64,000 nt of DNA from Blastomyces gilchristii SLH14081 (taxonomy: Eukaryota > Ascomycota > Eurotiomycetes > Onygenales > Ajellomycetaceae), in the NCBI RefSeq assembly GCF_000003855.2, contig NW_003101642.1:1-64000 (forward strand). The letters run 5' to 3'. Shown here piece by piece: positions 35,902 through 46,819 of this stretch. The notes beneath the pieces were generated by a model. That model searched no databases, had not been told where the DNA came from, and saw only the letters and a program-made list of their open reading frames with translations. Position numbers and translations under genes: made by a program. Positions within the stretch are counted from its first letter, which is position 1, and each line of letters begins with the position of its first letter.

Positions 35902-37852
35902 ATGACCGTTACCCATAGGGAATCAAGATGGCCTGTCGGCGACTCGTCCAGAGATTCCCTTGAGCTAGCCTCTCTCGCCTCCTCCTCTGGGACCCGTACT
36001 GGTGACGAAGACGGACAAGACGGCTCCCGCTCCTCCTCACCCTCCGGCATATCCTCCTCCCGAAAAGCCTCCCTCGAGAACCAAGACCCCTTCTCCGACC
36101 ACCTCTACGACACCGCACGCCCGAGACACGCACGATCCTACTCCGTCTCCTCCGCCTTCGACTTTGGCAGTAACCTCTTCCCCCTCTCACAGACCGTGGG
36201 CGGCTATGCCCCGCTCGGTGCGCCCTCAGTCCTCTCGCTAGACCGCCACAACGGCGTCATCGACGGCTCGCTCGAAAGACACAAGACACTGACGTATTTG
36301 AACGGTCTGTCGTTGATTATCGGATTGGTGATCGGATCGGGCATCTTCTCGTCTCCCGGCCGGGTCAATTCGAACGCCGGTTCCCCTGGCGCCTCGCTGA
36401 TTGTCTGGGCTGTTGCGGGTCTTCTGGCCTGGACCGGCGGAGCGAGTTATGCGGAACTAGGGGGCGCGATACCTCTGAATGGCGGTGCGCAGGTGTATCT
36501 GGCTAAGATATTTGGGGAGCTGATCGGATTCTTGTTTACCTGGTCTGCAGTATTTGTGCTGAAGCCGGGCTCCGCGGCCATCATCTCTATTATATTTGGC
36601 GAGTACGTTGTGCGGGCGATAGTCGGGGCGGATGTCGAGGCGATTAGCCCTTGGGTTAATAAAGGAGTGGCCATTCTGGGTCTCACTGTTGTAACAGGCC
36701 TAAACTGCATATCCACGCGCCTGGGTACGCGCATTGGGGACATGTTTATGTTTTTCAAGTTTTTGGCCCTACTTGGGGTTACCATCATTGGAATCGTTGT
36801 TGCGGCCACGGGACTGTCATATAATGGCGAGCCGGATCGGAAATGGCGGACAACGAGCTGGTTTGAGGGAACCAGCACCGATGTCTCAAGCTGGGCGGTA
36901 GCTCTATATGCGGGTTTGTGGGCGTTTGACGGTTGGGATAACGTATGTCTTTGTTTCTTTAATCTTTGTCCCCAGTTGCCCGCCCGATTTATCTTGTAGA
37001 TGCACTAACTGACCCGTGAGAATCTAGACAAATTACGTTACGGGAGAATTCAAAAACCCCAGCCGCGATCTCCCCCGAGTAATCCACACCGCAATGCCCG
37101 CCGTCATCCTATGCTACATGCTTGCAAATATCTCCTACTTCTTCGTCCTACCCTCTTCAACTATAAACGCAACCAACACCGTCGCCGTCCAATTCGGCGG
37201 GAAGGTCTTTGGACCCATCGGCGCCCTCGTGCTCGCCCTCGTCGTCTCCGCCAGCTGCTTCGGCGCCCTAAACGCCACCGCCTTTACCTCCGGCAGACTC
37301 ATCTACGCCGCAGGGCGCGAGGGCTACCTACCCTCCATCTTCGGAAAAATTGGCATAGCAGGCTCCGCCGCCAGTTCGGCTGGGTCACGTCTCCGCCACC
37401 GCTCCTGGTTCCACAAGGCCCTCATCAGCCTCTTCGGCGATGACATCGGCATCGGCTACACGCCCATCTACGCCATGCTGTTCAACTTCACTCTGACGGC
37501 CATCTACCTCTCCGTCGGCGAGTTCGGGACGCTGGTCACCTTCTACGGCGTGGCGGGGTACACGTTCTATTTCCTGACGGTGCTGGGACTAATTGTGCTG
37601 CGCATCCGAGAGCCGTATTTGGAACGGCCGTATAAGACATGGATTACGACGCCGATTGTGTTCTGTTGTGTTAGTTTGTTTTTGCTGAGTCGGGCGGTGT
37701 TTGCGGAGCCATTGCAGACGCTGCTTGTTCTTGGGTTTAACGTGGCAGGCGTTCCGGTATATTTTTGGCGGATTCGGCGGAGGGATGGGAAGAGCCTGTT
37801 TAAGGGGGAAGGGGGATGGTGGAAGTTTTGGAAGAGATGGGGACGGTCGTGA
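35902..37852 (+). CDS. APC-family (LAT/Mup1-like) amino-acid permease
   Basis: Exons are 35902-36942 and 37028-37852. The 85-bp intron has a CACTAAC branch region and the join is in frame, giving 621 residues. The first ~125 residues are a Ser-rich cytosolic tail. The first membrane segment holds GLVIGSGIFSSPGRV, the substrate-binding signature of LAT-type transporters, and about 12 hydrophobic segments follow. DGWDN spans the splice junction and is followed by VTGEFKNPSRDLPR, typical of the Mup1/SLC7 group. It is a plasma-membrane importer of neutral amino acids, possibly methionine, but the substrate cannot be fixed from sequence alone. The tail may carry sorting or ubiquitination sites. 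Confidence 0.88.
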
Positions 37853-38336
37853 GGGTTAACCTCGTTGTATTATTCCTCTTACTTAATATATATATAGATA
37901 TTAGGAGGTTTCTTTACCCATTATTAGTAACACAATGGGATGGGCATTCTGTTAGAACATTAGCTCTTTTCGGGATAGACATTTTTAATACATTTCGATC
38001 GCGCATTGTGGGCGATTGCAAGATGGTCATGGGGTAAAACCAACACAATTATTATAACACTGTTAAGTAACTTAATATACTTAATTTTTATTGTTCAATT
38101 CTTCAATTGGCAAGATAAACCCTGTCGCTCAGTTCCGCGTAGTTTGGTTTATTTGTCCACGCCCTTTCTAGTATTGATAACTGTCATCTGTCATCCATAA
38201 ACCTTATTCACGCCCAAAATGATCCTGATGATCAATTAAAAATTTCTTACAACTTCCATTAACTGTTGTTAATGTATAAAGAGAATATGAAATAAATAAG
38301 TAAGTAAATAAATAAAATTATAAATGATAAAAAAGA
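37853..38336. other. Intergenic, transporter 3' flank
   Basis: AT-rich sequence with AAATAA-type words at about 38,290-38,330. No gene was seen before the tRNA. Confidence 0.5.
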
Positions 38337-38448
38337 TGCGTCGGCCGGGAATCGAACCCGGGTCTCGACATAGTCAGAAGCTGACACTATCGATATATTC
38401 CGCAGTGATCATGGGAATGTCGAATCTTAACCATTGGACCACCGACGC
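38337..38448 (-). tRNA. tRNA-Gly(CCC) with intron
   Basis: The minus strand gives a complete cloverleaf: acceptor GCGTCGG paired with CCGACGC, A box TGGTCCAATGG, and anticodon stem CGACA/TGTCG around TTCCCA with anticodon CCC. The T-arm is CCGGGTTCGATTCCCGG and the discriminator base is A. An intron of about 39 nt follows position 37, the standard site. The fully paired arms argue for a functional gene. Confidence 0.93.
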
Positions 38449-38572
38449 TGGATGCTAGCAAACTTCGGAGTTTGGAATTATAACTGCTGATACTAACCGT
38501 CCAACTAAACCAAACATTCCCAGGTCAACCTACATTATATACATATATATACACTCTCCAGGTATATAATAA

Positions 38573-40133
38573 ATGCCCCGTCTATCCCCCTCCCTCCTCC
38601 GCCTCGCATATTCACTAAACCCCCTCCTCCCCCTCCTTCTCCGCGAATGTCGAGATCTGCCCTCAGCCCAGAACGAGCTGAGATGGCTAAGCGAGTACGC
38701 CCGTGCTGAGGGCCGGGGAAGTAAAAACGGGGACTGGCATGGTAGGAAGGCAGAGAGCGGGCCAATGGCTCAAGGGAGGCATCGCAAGGATGATAATAAT
38801 GCGAGCTCAAAATTGAGGCTGCGGAGGATGGTGCAGCAGCGTGCACGGGGTGTACCGCTACAGTATATCCTGGGCGATCAGCCGTTTGGCGAGTTGGAAA
38901 TACTCTGCCGGAGGGGGGTGTTGATTCCGAGGTTGGTGTTTTCTTTTTATAATGCATATATTTACTCCAAGTAGGTGTTCAATTTCCATGCATACTAATT
39001 ATCAAAGGCCAGAAACGGAAGCATACACGACCCGCGTGGCCAACCTGCTACTCTCCAAATTTGCGCCCGCCAAACGAAAGCATAAGCACGAGCACGAGCA
39101 CGAGCACGATAGATTTAAACACCTACCAAATCTCCGCATTCTTGATCTTTGCACAGGCACCGGTTGCATTCCCCTCCTTCTCCACTCCCTGCTCAGTCCC
39201 GTATTCCCAAAGCTACAAATACGCGGCGTGGACATAAGCCCCCGCGCGCTGAGATTAGCACGAGATAATCTCAAGCATAATATCAAGCTTGGAAGGCTAG
39301 ATGAAAGGGCAAGGGAAGAGGTCTCGTTTGTGAGAGGCGATGTACTTTCCGAGCTTGGGGCAGGCGACAATCTGCACTTAGCATCAAATGCGGTATGGCG
39401 AGGGGGGAAACTTGCTCATTTCACCACAGCTGCTGGAGGTAATTTCAGCAGCAGCAGCAGCAGCAACATTTCAACGCCCACATCAACATCGCCAGAAACG
39501 GATACAAATACAATAACAATCCTCCTTTCCAACCCACCGTATATCTCCCCGGCGCAATTCACAAACGGCACCACAACCCGCAGCGTGCGCAAGTTCGAGC
39601 CAAAGCTAGCCCTCGTGCCGCCTCCTCGGGCCATCATCCATCATCATCATCAACGTCATCACAGAACGGCAACGGGCACGAACACGGCGGAATACGGCAG
39701 GGATACTGCTCCATCTTCAACCACTGTTTGCAATCGTAATAACGCCGCTGCTACTGTTGCGGTATCTTCTACCCACCCGACATCCGAACAGAAGCCGGTG
39801 ATAAACATCAACGAGATAGCAGCTGCCAGTCGGCAAGAAGATATCTTCTACCCACATATACTCTCCATGGGTCTGTCGTGGGTGGGTGCTAATCTTGTTG
39901 TTCTTGAGTGTGGGGATAAGGGGCAGGCGGGGAGGGTTTCAGATATGGCTAGGAGGCTTTTGGGGGGATTGGGATATGGTGAGGAGGTGAGTGTGGAGGT
40001 TTGGGGGTGTAATAGTTATGGTTTTGGTCTGGGGTTTGAGGAACGGGGAGACTGTCATGGTGATGATGATGAGGATGAGGATGGAGGGGCTAGGGCGGTG
40101 GTTGTTAGACGGGGCATGTTTCTGGAGAAGTGA
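38573..40133 (+). CDS. MTQ1: HemK/PrmC-like glutamine N5-methyltransferase (Mtq1-like)
   Basis: The family methylates the Gln of the GGQ motif in translation release factors; the fungal Mtq1 branch acts on the mitochondrial factor. Exons are 38573-38931 and 39008-40133, giving 494 residues. The N-terminal helical domain contains GVPLQYILGDQPFG, and the splice junction rebuilds the family motif IPRPETE. The SAM site LDLCTGTGCI and the catalytic NPPYIS follow. The protein is longer than the usual ~300-400 because of low-complexity insertions: KHKHEHEHEH after the PETE motif, a Ser run before NPPYIS and a His-rich linker after it. The C-terminus is Asp/Glu-rich. Mitochondrial location is inferred from the family. 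Confidence 0.85.
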
Positions 40134-41364
40134 GATATGATGTATGATGTATGATATAGAGGAAGAGAGCTGTTTGTTTGTATAATATATAGAAGCAGTT
40201 GGGTTCTTGTACGGTACATTAAAAAAGTGACATATATATATCTACGATAATAACGGCTTCGAAATACATGTGTACAGACGAAAGCAGATGTTTTTACCGC
40301 CCTCCCAGATCCCATCTGTTAATCTCTCGTTCCGAAATGCGAAAAGGAACGCAATAGAAAGACAGAAAGTCTCAAAATCCGCCCTCTCCACCTCCTCAAG
40401 ATCATAACCCTGGCCCGCCAATTGGGTCGGCCCTAAAGCACCCTCTCTCTCTCTCTCTCAGGTTGAAGGTTCCACGTCCATGGATCTTGAAGCTACAGCT
40501 CTCCCACAAGCTCGCTGATCATTCGAGTGCCCAAGTAGCTAGTTAGTTATTGTCGTGTTACACTGCATTGATCTCCCTCCCATTCAGATCAGATATCCAT
40601 AAAGTGTAAAAATTAAAGCCTGGCTGTCTACGGTTCAAATATTTAAAATGGTTGGGAGGCCCACGCGAGGAATTCGGAGAGTTTTTTTCTTTAATTTTCT
40701 TTTTGTTCTCCTTTTCGTTCTCTTGGGATGATTTGCAAAAATATACCTAGAGGTTATATTTCCTCTGCAAGTGAATTGATGATGAAGAAGATCAGAACAT
40801 TGTTTCCTTCCCTTCTTTATTCTATACTTTATTTACTTAATTAATGATTTTTTTTCTTCTTCTTTCAACATCAAGAGTTAAATAGAACTTGAGGACTAGA
40901 AAGCGAATTTAAAAAAAATCAAAGAGAGAGAGAGAGAGAGAGAGAGAAAGAATTGCGTCCGCGCCTTTTTTTTATTTACCTCTATCAAGAGCCTCATATT
41001 CCCTTTCTATCTCCACTTTTGTGTTCTCCAGTTTCGTATGCACTGGTTTCATGAATAGTACATACATATCGTGTGCAGAGCAAGGTATGAACTGTGTTGT
41101 GAGTCTGTGCCTGGAGTGTGCGTTCAAAGCAATTAAATGATAAGACAGAAAGATGACCACCAGAAGAAAGGCAAGAAAATAAAAGAGGAGAAATGCATAT
41201 CAAGCCTCCCAAACGTTTTATGCAAGAAGGGGATAAAATGACCGGGAAAAGGGGGGAAAGGGGGAAATAAATAAAATTCCAAAATAACCAGGACTCCCAA
41301 AGTAACCAAACAAAAAACGCAGAGATAAAATACTATTCCAAACTTCATAATCATCATTATTATA
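40134..41364. other. Intergenic, convergent 3' flanks
   Basis: No gene is recognised. A (GA)n microsatellite lies at about 40,923-40,947, and pyrimidine- and T-rich runs are common. Small frames on the minus strand at 40,970-41,360 have no motif. Confidence 0.5.
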
Positions 41365-43016
41365 CTATACTACACCGAAAACCACGCCCGCACCCACGCC
41401 CACCAACCCCGCCAACGCCCCTATCTTCACATCCGGCCGTGCCGTCGGCCGCGCCCACGCCTTCGAGCTCGTGGTCGTAGCCGTCGTCCGCGGCGGTGCA
41501 CCACTAGACACGCCAGTGACCGAGGGCACGGCACCGGGCCCCGTGCCGATCTCCAGCACGTTGTTGCCCGTGGAGTTGAAGTTGGTCTGGGCGAGGGAGA
41601 TCTGGTTGTTGCCCAGGTCGTAGACGACGTAGGCACTGCGGAGGAACGTGTCACCGAGGATGGAGGTGCCGCCGCCAGAGGGCGCGATGCCGAAGAGGCA
41701 GGCTGGCTCGCCGTTGCTGAAGGACGGCCTATCGATGCCGACCGCGGTGCCGATGTCGAGGATGAGTTCGTTCATGGGGACGGCGGTGGTGAGGGTGGGG
41801 GAGAATCGGAAGTTTAGGGTTACGTCTGCGTATTTGAAGCGGCAGGGGATGAAGGCGGCGCCGGATGATGGGTCATAGATGGCCTGGACGAATCTGTAGA
41901 TGGCACTGACGAGTTGATCGGGGAGGTAGCAGAGACTGCTTCCGGAGTCGAGAAGGACGGGCATGCTGCCTGTGCTTAGTTCTTGGTCAACGCCGTTCCC
42001 TGAGATGGATAGGCCCGTTAGAGCGATGACGAGATCGATGTATTGGCCACCCCTTCGGAGGATGGGGAGGGATTGTAGGGTGCCGTGGAATTTCGCAGCG
42101 TTGACGCCGCCGAAGAGGATGCTACCCGTGCTAGCATCGAGGTCGTTGAGCCAGAGGCTATAGGCAGGTGATTTTATGTGTCCCTGGTCGACGAGGGCGA
42201 AGGGGAGGTTTGGGTAAGGTGCTTGACCATACCGAGCCGGTTGTACTGCGTTCGCAGGGTATCCGATACCGAGAACTCCCTCTGTTTTGAAAGGTTAGAT
42301 AGTTTTCCCTCAAATTCTTGTTCCTTGACTCCCCCCTTCTCATATTTATCGAATATAAATCCAAGCACATACCTTGCGAAGTAGAGTCTAATCCCACCCC
42401 GAACTGGAAGTCGTTTAACGAAACACCCCCAATGCTCAGCGTATCCGTCACATAGTCGCCGCTTGCGCCGGAGCCGTCGAGGTACGAGATATTGAAAAGG
42501 GAATTGGTAAATTGATAGGTAGATGAGGCTTTCGGGTCATAAGTCCCTCCCTCGGCGCAAGGATCTCCACTCTGGGTGCACAGATCTGAGTTCGGAGAAT
42601 TGCACCAGAGATCACTGCTGCCCGTGTCGATGTGCATACGCACGTGCTGCGCTGGAGTTCCCAGCGTTATGTTGCAGAAATATAGCGTTTCCTGGTGTAT
42701 GTGCAATTTATGCGCCGTGATTAGTATATATATTTATATATGTATATATTCAATCACAGAGACTCTGGGGAGGGATGTGATAGATATGGAAGAGGAAAAG
42801 CGAAGTGCATACCTCATTGTCCAGCAGCTGTTCAACAATTTTACTTCTCCTTTTTCTTAGCTGATCTCTTTGAATCGGGTTGGTGACATGTTTCCGCTCG
42901 ATGACGAGGCCAACCACGCTCGGGGAGTCTCTTGCAACGAGTTCGATGGCATTGATGGCGGGCAAGACGGACAGCAGCGCTGTACCCAGCGTGCAGATAG
43001 CGGCGGTACCGCGCAT
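41365..43016 (-). CDS. GPI-anchored aspartic endopeptidase (yapsin/OpsB-like)
   Basis: Exons 42813-43016, 42373-42691 and 41365-42281 give 479 residues, with all joins in frame. An N-terminal signal peptide (about residues 1-23) is followed by a propeptide ending near the basic RKRRSK processing site. The two catalytic aspartates are in HIDTGSSDLW and LLDSGSSLCYLP, as in pepsin-family A1 enzymes. The C-terminus is a Ser/Thr-rich linker and a hydrophobic tail (LAGLVGVGAGVVFGVV), consistent with a GPI signal, so it should act at the plasma membrane or cell wall. Cys-rich loops after the first Asp resemble yapsins. An out-of-frame ATG lies 7 bp upstream. Confidence 0.9.
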
Positions 43017-44627
43017 GGCGCACGGCTATTCTATAGCTCTCTCCGTATGTATGTATGTATGTATATATATGTGTATAAATAGCTGCTCCTTGGGTTGATC
43101 AATAGATTCAGAAATGATGCTGGAATTGTCGGACTGTAGAAGGAGTAGCGAGGTGATTGACCAGCTCCGAACAATTACCCGCGGCTCGGGCAATGGAAAG
43201 CGATATCTAAATGATAGAGAGATCAATCGTTGGGCGGAAGGTGGAATGGAATAGAATTGGGATACGGAGTATAATAACGGTGTGGTGTGGGATGAAGAGA
43301 AGTCGGTTTCATACAAGATAGTGGAATTTATATATACAAATAAAATCTGTACGGAAGAAAGAGTAAATAAAAATGGGTATAAATAAAAAAATAAAATGAA
43401 AAGGATACAACGGCCGTTCACTCCCTCATTGCTGCGAAAAGAAAGGACAAGAATCCATGGTGAGCGAACTATTTATGCCAAACAGGATTTTTCTTTTAAA
43501 AAAAGGCAAATACGAGCACCTGAAGGCTTCTCGGCGCTATTCGGCCCTAACCTATAACTAACTAACTATAACCTAACGCCTGCCTAGCTTCTCAGCCACC
43601 TAGTTACTGGGAGAGTCAACTCAAGATACTCAGAGTGGTGAGTGGTGGTGGTTTGCGGGGGAATAGACTTTGAGCTTATGAAGATGGAGATAGAGCGTCA
43701 TTCTGCATTAACCTCCGGGGATGGATATAGACTATAGAGAATGAGAATGAGAAGAAAAGGACAACATGGTCAGTTTATTTGTCATGCCCATGAACAAGTT
43801 AAATACGTATACTCCGTACAGCTGTAGATAAATTCCCCAAACCAGACCGCTGAGACGAGTCTTCTCCCATCTTCCTTCTGAGCTCCTGTCTCGTCAGTCT
43901 GTCAAGTCTGTCGCGCCTCGTATGAGTCGTATCAAACCTGTTCGAACCCCTTGGAGAGTCGAGACAAGCCGTTTGGACTAGCCCGCTCTGGCCATGAAGT
44001 CGTATTAAATATTAACTATATATTGCTGTGTCCAAAGGGAACAAACAACAATATGTTACTCAACATCATATACATCCATACCCACACACTATTATTTAAC
44101 CATCGACTAAAAAGGAGAGGCATGGTGAGGTGAGGACATAATATAATATAATAATAAGTATATTATTTCATCAACTAACCCGTCACTGAACTTCTGGTGT
44201 ATCTTACCCGAAACGGATATGTAGAAATAAAGTAAATCTGTCATTAATGTCATTATTATTTCTCTTCCCCCTCGGCTGCAGTTGTTGTTGGCTGGCAACA
44301 AGTTCCACGGACCCGACCGATCTAGATTTCAGCGCCTGAAGACAGGGGAGTAGTAGCGATGTCATTACCAACAGGTAACCCAATCCATCCATCAATCTAA
44401 TTAATTTAATTTCATCCCCGTGGTCGTCATTTTGGAGTTTTGGGGGAATATGAATGATCCCCTACCTACCGCCCGATATCCCCGATCCCCAAACCCCCCC
44501 AACTTCTTTCGATTCTTCTCTGCGCGTAAGCTAGACTAGATGGAGGGAAGACACATCGGCAAGTGGAGCAATATATTGGTAATTTTTGTAGGTAGGCCAG
44601 GTCAGGCCGTTACTTCAACGGGGCCCT
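43017..44627. other. Intergenic region, no gene recognised
   Basis: This is the protease promoter followed by the 3' flank of the Rfc4 gene. It holds a GTAT microsatellite at about 43,047-43,070 and T-rich tracts. No supported reading frame or RNA gene was seen. Confidence 0.5.
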
Positions 44628-46069
44628 TTACTTCTTCGACGACGAAGGAATGAAGCTCTCAGGCTTCATGTTGATCCGACAGAGCTTTGCTACGCAGCCG
44701 CTGAGCTGCACGAGCGTCTGCACCCCTTCCAATATCCGCATGTGCGTAAAGCCGATTTCCTTGATGAATTCTAGCTTGGCGTGTTCAGATAACGTTGGTA
44801 TCGTCTTCGTCACGCGGAACATCGTGCTGATGATGTCGTGCGAGGAGTAGCCGAGATCCCTGAATACCGGAATAAGATGTTTGTCAGTCATATGTAAAAA
44901 GTACAGGTAATTGAAAAAATCAGGAAGAGGGAGTTTACCATAATTCGTTCAACGTATCCAAAGCCACATCGATCCTCCCCTCCCAACACGCCTTAATCAT
45001 CGCCTGCACTTTAACCGGATGCGGACTATCGACGACCCGGAAGACGTTATCGCCGCTCACAAACCCGAACCCAGCCCACGTGCTCTGTAGATTGTTGATG
45101 GCCTGTCTCATGTCGCCCTCCGCGCTGAATATCAACGCTGCAAGCCCGTCTTCGGAATGCTTTACGTTCTCCGCCTCGCAGATCTGCGTAAGCCGCTTGA
45201 GGACCTGTGCGTCTGTGAGGCGGGCATAGCGCAGGATGGCGCAGCGGGATTGGAGGGGTTCGATGATTTTGTTCGATTGGTTGCAGGCGAAGGCGAAGCG
45301 GGTGGTTGTGGAATAGATCTCCATCGTTCGACGGAGGGCTTGCTGGGCGCCGGATGTCATGCTGTTAAGTAATATGGTCTGGGTCAGTGGATGTGGATGG
45401 GAAATGGAAAGCGGACGCGATTTTGAATTAATTAGGAGGGACGGGAAGTGTCTACGAACCTGTCTGCCTCATCGAGGATGACCAGTTTATGTCGACCTTG
45501 GGGGAGGGTGACTTTTTTCTGCGCGAAGCCTTTTATTCGGTTTCTAACCACATCGATGCCTGAGAGAGATCAGCCGAGTGAGCATAACTGATCCCCATCG
45601 CCCATCCCACACATTGAGGCAAAATGGGCAACAATAACATACCCCTCTCGTCACTAGCATTAAGTTCCAAAACAGCCTCCTTGTAAGCGTCCCCCAGCAT
45701 CTGTCGCGCCAGACAGAGGATCGAAGTCGTCTTCCCGATGCCTGGCATGCCCGAGATGATAACATGCGGCATGTTGCCATCGCGGGCGATGATTTTTAGC
45801 CGCTCGATGGTCTCTGTGTTTCCGACGACGTCATCTAGGAACACAGGCCGGTATTTCTCAACCCTGTATATATGTATATATGTGTGCAATTAGCTGTCAA
45901 TTCGTCCTAATTGTTCCTATATCACGCAGTCCTCCTCTGATTCTACTGTGTATCTATGGGAAAAGGGAGGGTGCTCTCACCATGGCAATTCATAGTCTGC
46001 TGGGGCTCCAGCGAGGTTTTCCTGCAGGCCTCTCTTCGCCTGGGCTGATGACGATTCTGGCTTATCCAT
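44628..46069 (-). CDS. RFC4: Replication factor C subunit Rfc4 (RFC2-type clamp-loader ATPase)
   Basis: This is a small subunit of the clamp loader that places PCNA on DNA in the nucleus. Exons 45981-46069, 45643-45863, 45460-45559, 44939-45361 and 44628-44859 give 354 residues with consistent phases. The sequence follows yeast Rfc4 closely: Walker A GMPGIGKT, the ELNASDERG box, Walker B VILDEAD, the SRC arginine-finger motif in [10 protein letters not shown], and [15 protein letters not shown]. The C-terminal domain contains [14 protein letters not shown]. The length is normal. The first exon encodes the short acidic N-terminus ending ELPW, which is conserved in the family. Confidence 0.94.
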
Positions 46070-46819
46070 GGTGAAATCTGAAATGTGGAATAATACTTCA
46101 AGCACTGTGGTTTATACCATTACTCTCGCTCGTCTGGTCTTGTTCCTTCTGACGCGGTTGCGGAAAATCAATTTAGCCTCGACGCGTCGCGATCACGTGT
46201 GCGAGCTGGGAACCTTGGAAGTTATGGATTAAATTCAATTCGAGAGCCATTTATATAATAAATATGTGGTAAACAAGAAATATAAAATAACTAAAAGAAT
46301 ACAGAACTAGAAGTGAAAAGAGAGAAAAGATCTAATCACCTGGAAACGTCGTCGTCGCTCTCTCTCGGGGTCTTTTCCTGAACTACTTCCCAAAGCGGAT
46401 ATTAGGGCTTACTGTCTGGGATATCGAAAAGGGATACTATGATAATTGTTTTTTGGACAAGATGCCGCATTCTCAGGCAAGACGGAGTAACATAAATAAT
46501 GCTTCAAGAGGAGTACCATTTCTTAGCTACATGCTAGTCATGTCCGTTCTTGTGTCAGTCACTACGCCCCAGAAATGTCCATGAGCATCAAGTAACTAAC
46601 TACAGTAGGTAACTAACTATCAAGTTCCACTTAAAAAAAAAAAAAAAAAACCTGTTCATCATGTCATATCTGTCCAGTAATTCTATGAATTCGTTACTCT
46701 TATTGGCCTAAACAGCTCGCTCTCTCCTTCTCTCTCCATCTATTATCTCACGTCTGATCTTCGCATTTGCGCAGAACCATCCCATCGAAAAATTTCTGTC
46801 ATTTCAAAGCCGCGCCTCC
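46070..46819. other. Intergenic region
   Basis: This lies between the Rfc4 start and the 3' end of the monooxygenase gene, both on the minus strand. It contains an 18-A run at 46,633-46,650. No gene was recognised. Confidence 0.5.

Noticed and set aside
36447..36878. 143-codon minus-strand frame inside the transporter gene
   Set aside because: It is antisense to conserved membrane segments; no independent signal.
39416..39637. Minus-strand hydrophobic frame within the methyltransferase gene
   Set aside because: It arises from reverse reading of Ser/His low-complexity codons.
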